Shown in pieces: positions 62,209 to 64,000 of a DNA stretch of 64,000 bases (position 1 is the stretch's first letter; each line of letters opens with the position of its first letter). The translations under genes and the position numbers were made by a program. The DNA is from Streptomyces sp. Ru73 (GTDB taxonomy: Bacteria > Actinomycetota > Actinomycetes > Streptomycetales > Streptomycetaceae), in contig NZ_PQSQ01000021.1 in NCBI RefSeq assembly GCF_002920575.1, positions 1 to 64,000 on the forward strand. The letters run 5' to 3'. The notes under the pieces were generated by a model that did no database searches, was not told the origin of the DNA, and was given only the letters and a program-made list of their open reading frames with translations.

Positions 62209-62844
62209 ATGGTCGAGATACGACAGGCGGGCCCCGAGGACGCCGAGGAACTGGTACGGCTGCGTCGGCTGATGTTCGCGGCGATGGACGGCACGGACCG
62301 GCCGGGAGCCTGGGAAGCGGAAGCCACGAAGGTGGCCCGCCGGCAGCTGTCGGGCCCCGATCCCGTACTGGGCGCCTTCGTCATCGACGCCGACAGTGCG
62401 GCGGGCGACACCGCGACGCACGACGGAACGGCCGACGACGGAATGGCCGACGTCGGCACTGCGGGGAGCGGAACGGCCCGCCGGCTCGCCGCCTGCGCCG
62501 TGGGCACCGTCGAGCAGCGGCTCCCCGCACCGCAGCACCCCACGGGCCGGTTCGCCTTCATCTTCAACGTGTGCACCGACCCGGAGTACCGCGGACGCGG
62601 CTACGCCCGCGCGACCACCGAAGCACTGCTGGACTGGCTGGCCGCCCAGGGCGTGTCCCGTGTCGACCTGCACGCAACGGACGAGGCGGAGGCGCTGTAC
62701 CGCAGCCTCGGCTTCACCGAGCACTCGACCGCGCTCTCCCTCGACGCCCGCACGTTCCGCCGCCCGGCACCGGAACCCACCGGCCGCCCCACCGCCACGG
62801 AACACACCGGCCGTCCCGCCCCCGCGGAACACACCGGCGCATAG
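62209..62844 (+). CDS. GNAT N-acetyltransferase with low-complexity inserts
   Basis: 211 residues. GNAT fold with EIRQAGPEDAEELVRLRRLM at the start and the acetyl-CoA site NVCTDPEYRGRGYARATTEALL (RGRGYA). An insertion (about residues 64-90) is a Thr/Asp/Gly run (DTATHDGTADDGMADVGTAG), and the C-terminus carries short repeats (TGRPTATEHTGRPAPAEHTG). TAGCGT ends 6 nt before the ATG. Confidence 0.78.
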   Translation: MVEIRQAGPEDAEELVRLRRLMFAAMDGTDRPGAWEAEATKVARRQLSGPDPVLGAFVIDADSAAGDTATHDGTADDGMADVGTAGSGTARRLAACAVGTVEQRLPAPQHPTGRFAFIFNVCTDPEYRGRGYARATTEALLDWLAAQGVSRVDLHATDEAEALYRSLGFTEHSTALSLDARTFRRPAPEPTGRPTATEHTGRPAPAEHTGA

Positions 62845-62955
62845 CGGTCCTTCGCCCGCGACAAACGGCACACGGCCCCCACCCCCACCTCCTGACCTGG
62901 GACTTCGGCCATACACTGCACCCGGTTCTGTCCCCGCACGAAGGGAACCGCCGCC

Positions 62956-64000
62956 GTGGCCGACGCCGCCGCCCCCGCCTCCTCCCCCGCCCCTGGCGCC
63001 GACGCGACACACCGCACCTCCGTCGTCGTCATCGGCGCCGGCCCCGCCGGGCTGACGCTCGCGAACGTCCTGCACGCCGCCGGCGTCGGCTGCGTCGTAC
63101 TGGAGGCGGAGAGCCGGGAGTTCATCGAGCGGCGGCCGCGTGCCGGGTTCATCGAGGAGTGGGCCGTCCGCGCGCTGGACCGGCACGGTCTGGCCGGCGG
63201 ACTGCTGGAACGGGCCGAGCGGCAGCGGACGTTCGAGTTCCGCTGGGACGGTCGGCGGCACGTGGTGGAGCCGGGCCGGTTCTCCGGGCAGAGCCACTTC
63301 GTCTATCCGCAGCCGCTGTTGGTGACCGACCTGGTGGCCGCGTACGCGGACGCGGCCGGCGGCGACATCCGCTTCGGCGTACGGGACGTACGCCCCGCCG
63401 GCATCGACACCGACCGGCCCTCCGTCTCGTACACCGACCCGGAGACGGGCGTACGGCACCGCATCGAGTGCACTTACATAGCCGGTTGTGACGGCGCGCG
63501 CAGCGTGGCACGCGCCGCGATACCCGTCGATGAACTCCGCATCTCCCGGCTGGACTACGGCATCGGCTGGCTCGCGCTGCTCGCGGAGGCCCCGCCGTCC
63601 GCCGAGGGTGTCGTCTTCGGGCTGCACGAACGGGGTTTCAGCGCCCATATGGCCCGCACCCCCGAGGTCACCCGCTACTACCTGGAGTGCCCGCCGGGCG
63701 ACGACCCGGCGAACTGGCCGCACGACCGGATCTGGAGCGAGCTGCGCACGCGTCTCGCGGCGACCGGTGCCCAGCCGGTCACCGAGGGCCGGATCATCGA
63801 GAAGACGGTCCTGGACATGCACAACTACGTGGTCGAGCCGATGGGTTACGGCCGGCTGTACCTGGCGGGCGAATCGGCCCACCTGGTCGCCCCGATCGCC
63901 GCCAAGGGCATGAACCTGGCGATCCACGACGCGCTGCTGCTCGCCAGGGCGCTCGTCGCGGCCTGCGTGAAGGGGGACGAGAGCGCGCTCGGCGGCTACT
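62956..64000 (+). CDS. pobA: 4-hydroxybenzoate 3-monooxygenase, PobA-like (3' cut)
   Basis: 348 residues are in the window; the frame is open to the end. FAD motif VVVIGAGPAGLTLANVLHAAG (about 24-44), ERRPRAGFIEEWAV, the central AGCDGARSVARAAIP and a PobA-like end GESAHLVAPIAAKGMNLAIHDALLLA. It hydroxylates 4-hydroxybenzoate to protocatechuate with NAD(P)H and O2. GTG 62956 with GAAGGGA upstream. The FAD start is preceded by about 20 Ala/Pro residues. Confidence 0.8.
   Translation, partial: MADAAAPASSPAPGADATHRTSVVVIGAGPAGLTLANVLHAAGVGCVVLEAESREFIERRPRAGFIEEWAVRALDRHGLAGGLLERAERQRTFEFRWDGRRHVVEPGRFSGQSHFVYPQPLLVTDLVAAYADAAGGDIRFGVRDVRPAGIDTDRPSVSYTDPETGVRHRIECTYIAGCDGARSVARAAIPVDELRISRLDYGIGWLALLAEAPPSAEGVVFGLHERGFSAHMARTPEVTRYYLECPPGDDPANWPHDRIWSELRTRLAATGAQPVTEGRIIEKTVLDMHNYVVEPMGYGRLYLAGESAHLVAPIAAKGMNLAIHDALLLARALVAACVKGDESALGGY

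Overview
This 64 kb window is GC-rich throughout, gene-dense (no gap above about 300 bp), and has strong G/C bias at third codon positions, many GTG starts and frequent ATGA/GTGA stop-start overlaps. Together with Actinobacteria-type families (CebR, Ddn-like F420 enzyme, TNT toxin, bL37, VdcBCD, DUF3140, DUF3224, DUF6328) this points to a Streptomyces chromosome. No rRNA, tRNA, CRISPR array, IS element or prophage was seen. All functions are inferred from sequence recognition; no searches were run.

Layout. (1) 1-6.1 kb: a beta-glucoside (probably cellobiose) uptake and hydrolysis locus, cebR divergent from cebEFG-bglC, with two tandem 14-bp operators. (2) 6.1-8.2 kb: a secreted TNT-domain NAD-glycohydrolase-like toxin with a small downstream partner that may be its immunity protein, a small secreted protein, and a 25-codon gene for a bL37-type ribosomal protein. 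(3) 8.2-11.6 kb: two regulator/target pairs with clear palindromic operators (WYL regulator/DUF3224; TetR/FAD monooxygenase). (4) 11.7-16.3 kb: an AraC regulator divergent from vdcBCD (non-oxidative vanillate/phenolic acid decarboxylase), flanked by small secreted proteins, two of which begin their mature part with His-Asp-His-Asp. (5) 16.5-29.3 kb: SDR, F420-type reductase, DUF3140, ArsR/MFS pair with shared operator, a secreted alginate-lyase-family protein behind a chitinase-like promoter, two hexapeptide acetyltransferases, an amino-acid permease, a DUF885 hydrolase and an ATP-grasp-like/GNAT fusion.

(6) 29.3-36.7 kb: sbcDC, a Ser/Thr kinase with two C-terminal membrane segments and an unusual repeat hairpin upstream, and a GlcD-type FAD oxidase. 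(7) 37-44.6 kb: an acyl-CoA dehydrogenase/indolepyruvate ferredoxin oxidoreductase operon divergent from an AsnC-type regulator, a heptad-repeat coiled-coil protein, and an Orn/Lys/Arg-type decarboxylase. (8) 44.6-54.3 kb: a VOC protein, then a complete oligopeptide-type ABC importer (binding protein, two permeases, one double ATPase) divergent from a ROK regulator and an M81 (MlrC-like) peptidase, probably one peptide uptake/hydrolysis system. (9) 54.3-64 kb: a DUF6328 membrane protein, YigZ, a ferritin-like protein with an apparent N-terminal frameshift, TetR-P450, an oxidoreductase-SDR pair, a CoA-binding protein, small hydrophilic proteins, a GNAT enzyme, and the start of a PobA-like 4-hydroxybenzoate hydroxylase cut by the window end.

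Recurring regulation: most regulators sit divergently beside their likely targets with a palindrome between them, and at least seven genes have a -10-like hexamer ending 6-8 nt before ATG with no Shine-Dalgarno, suggesting leaderless transcripts.
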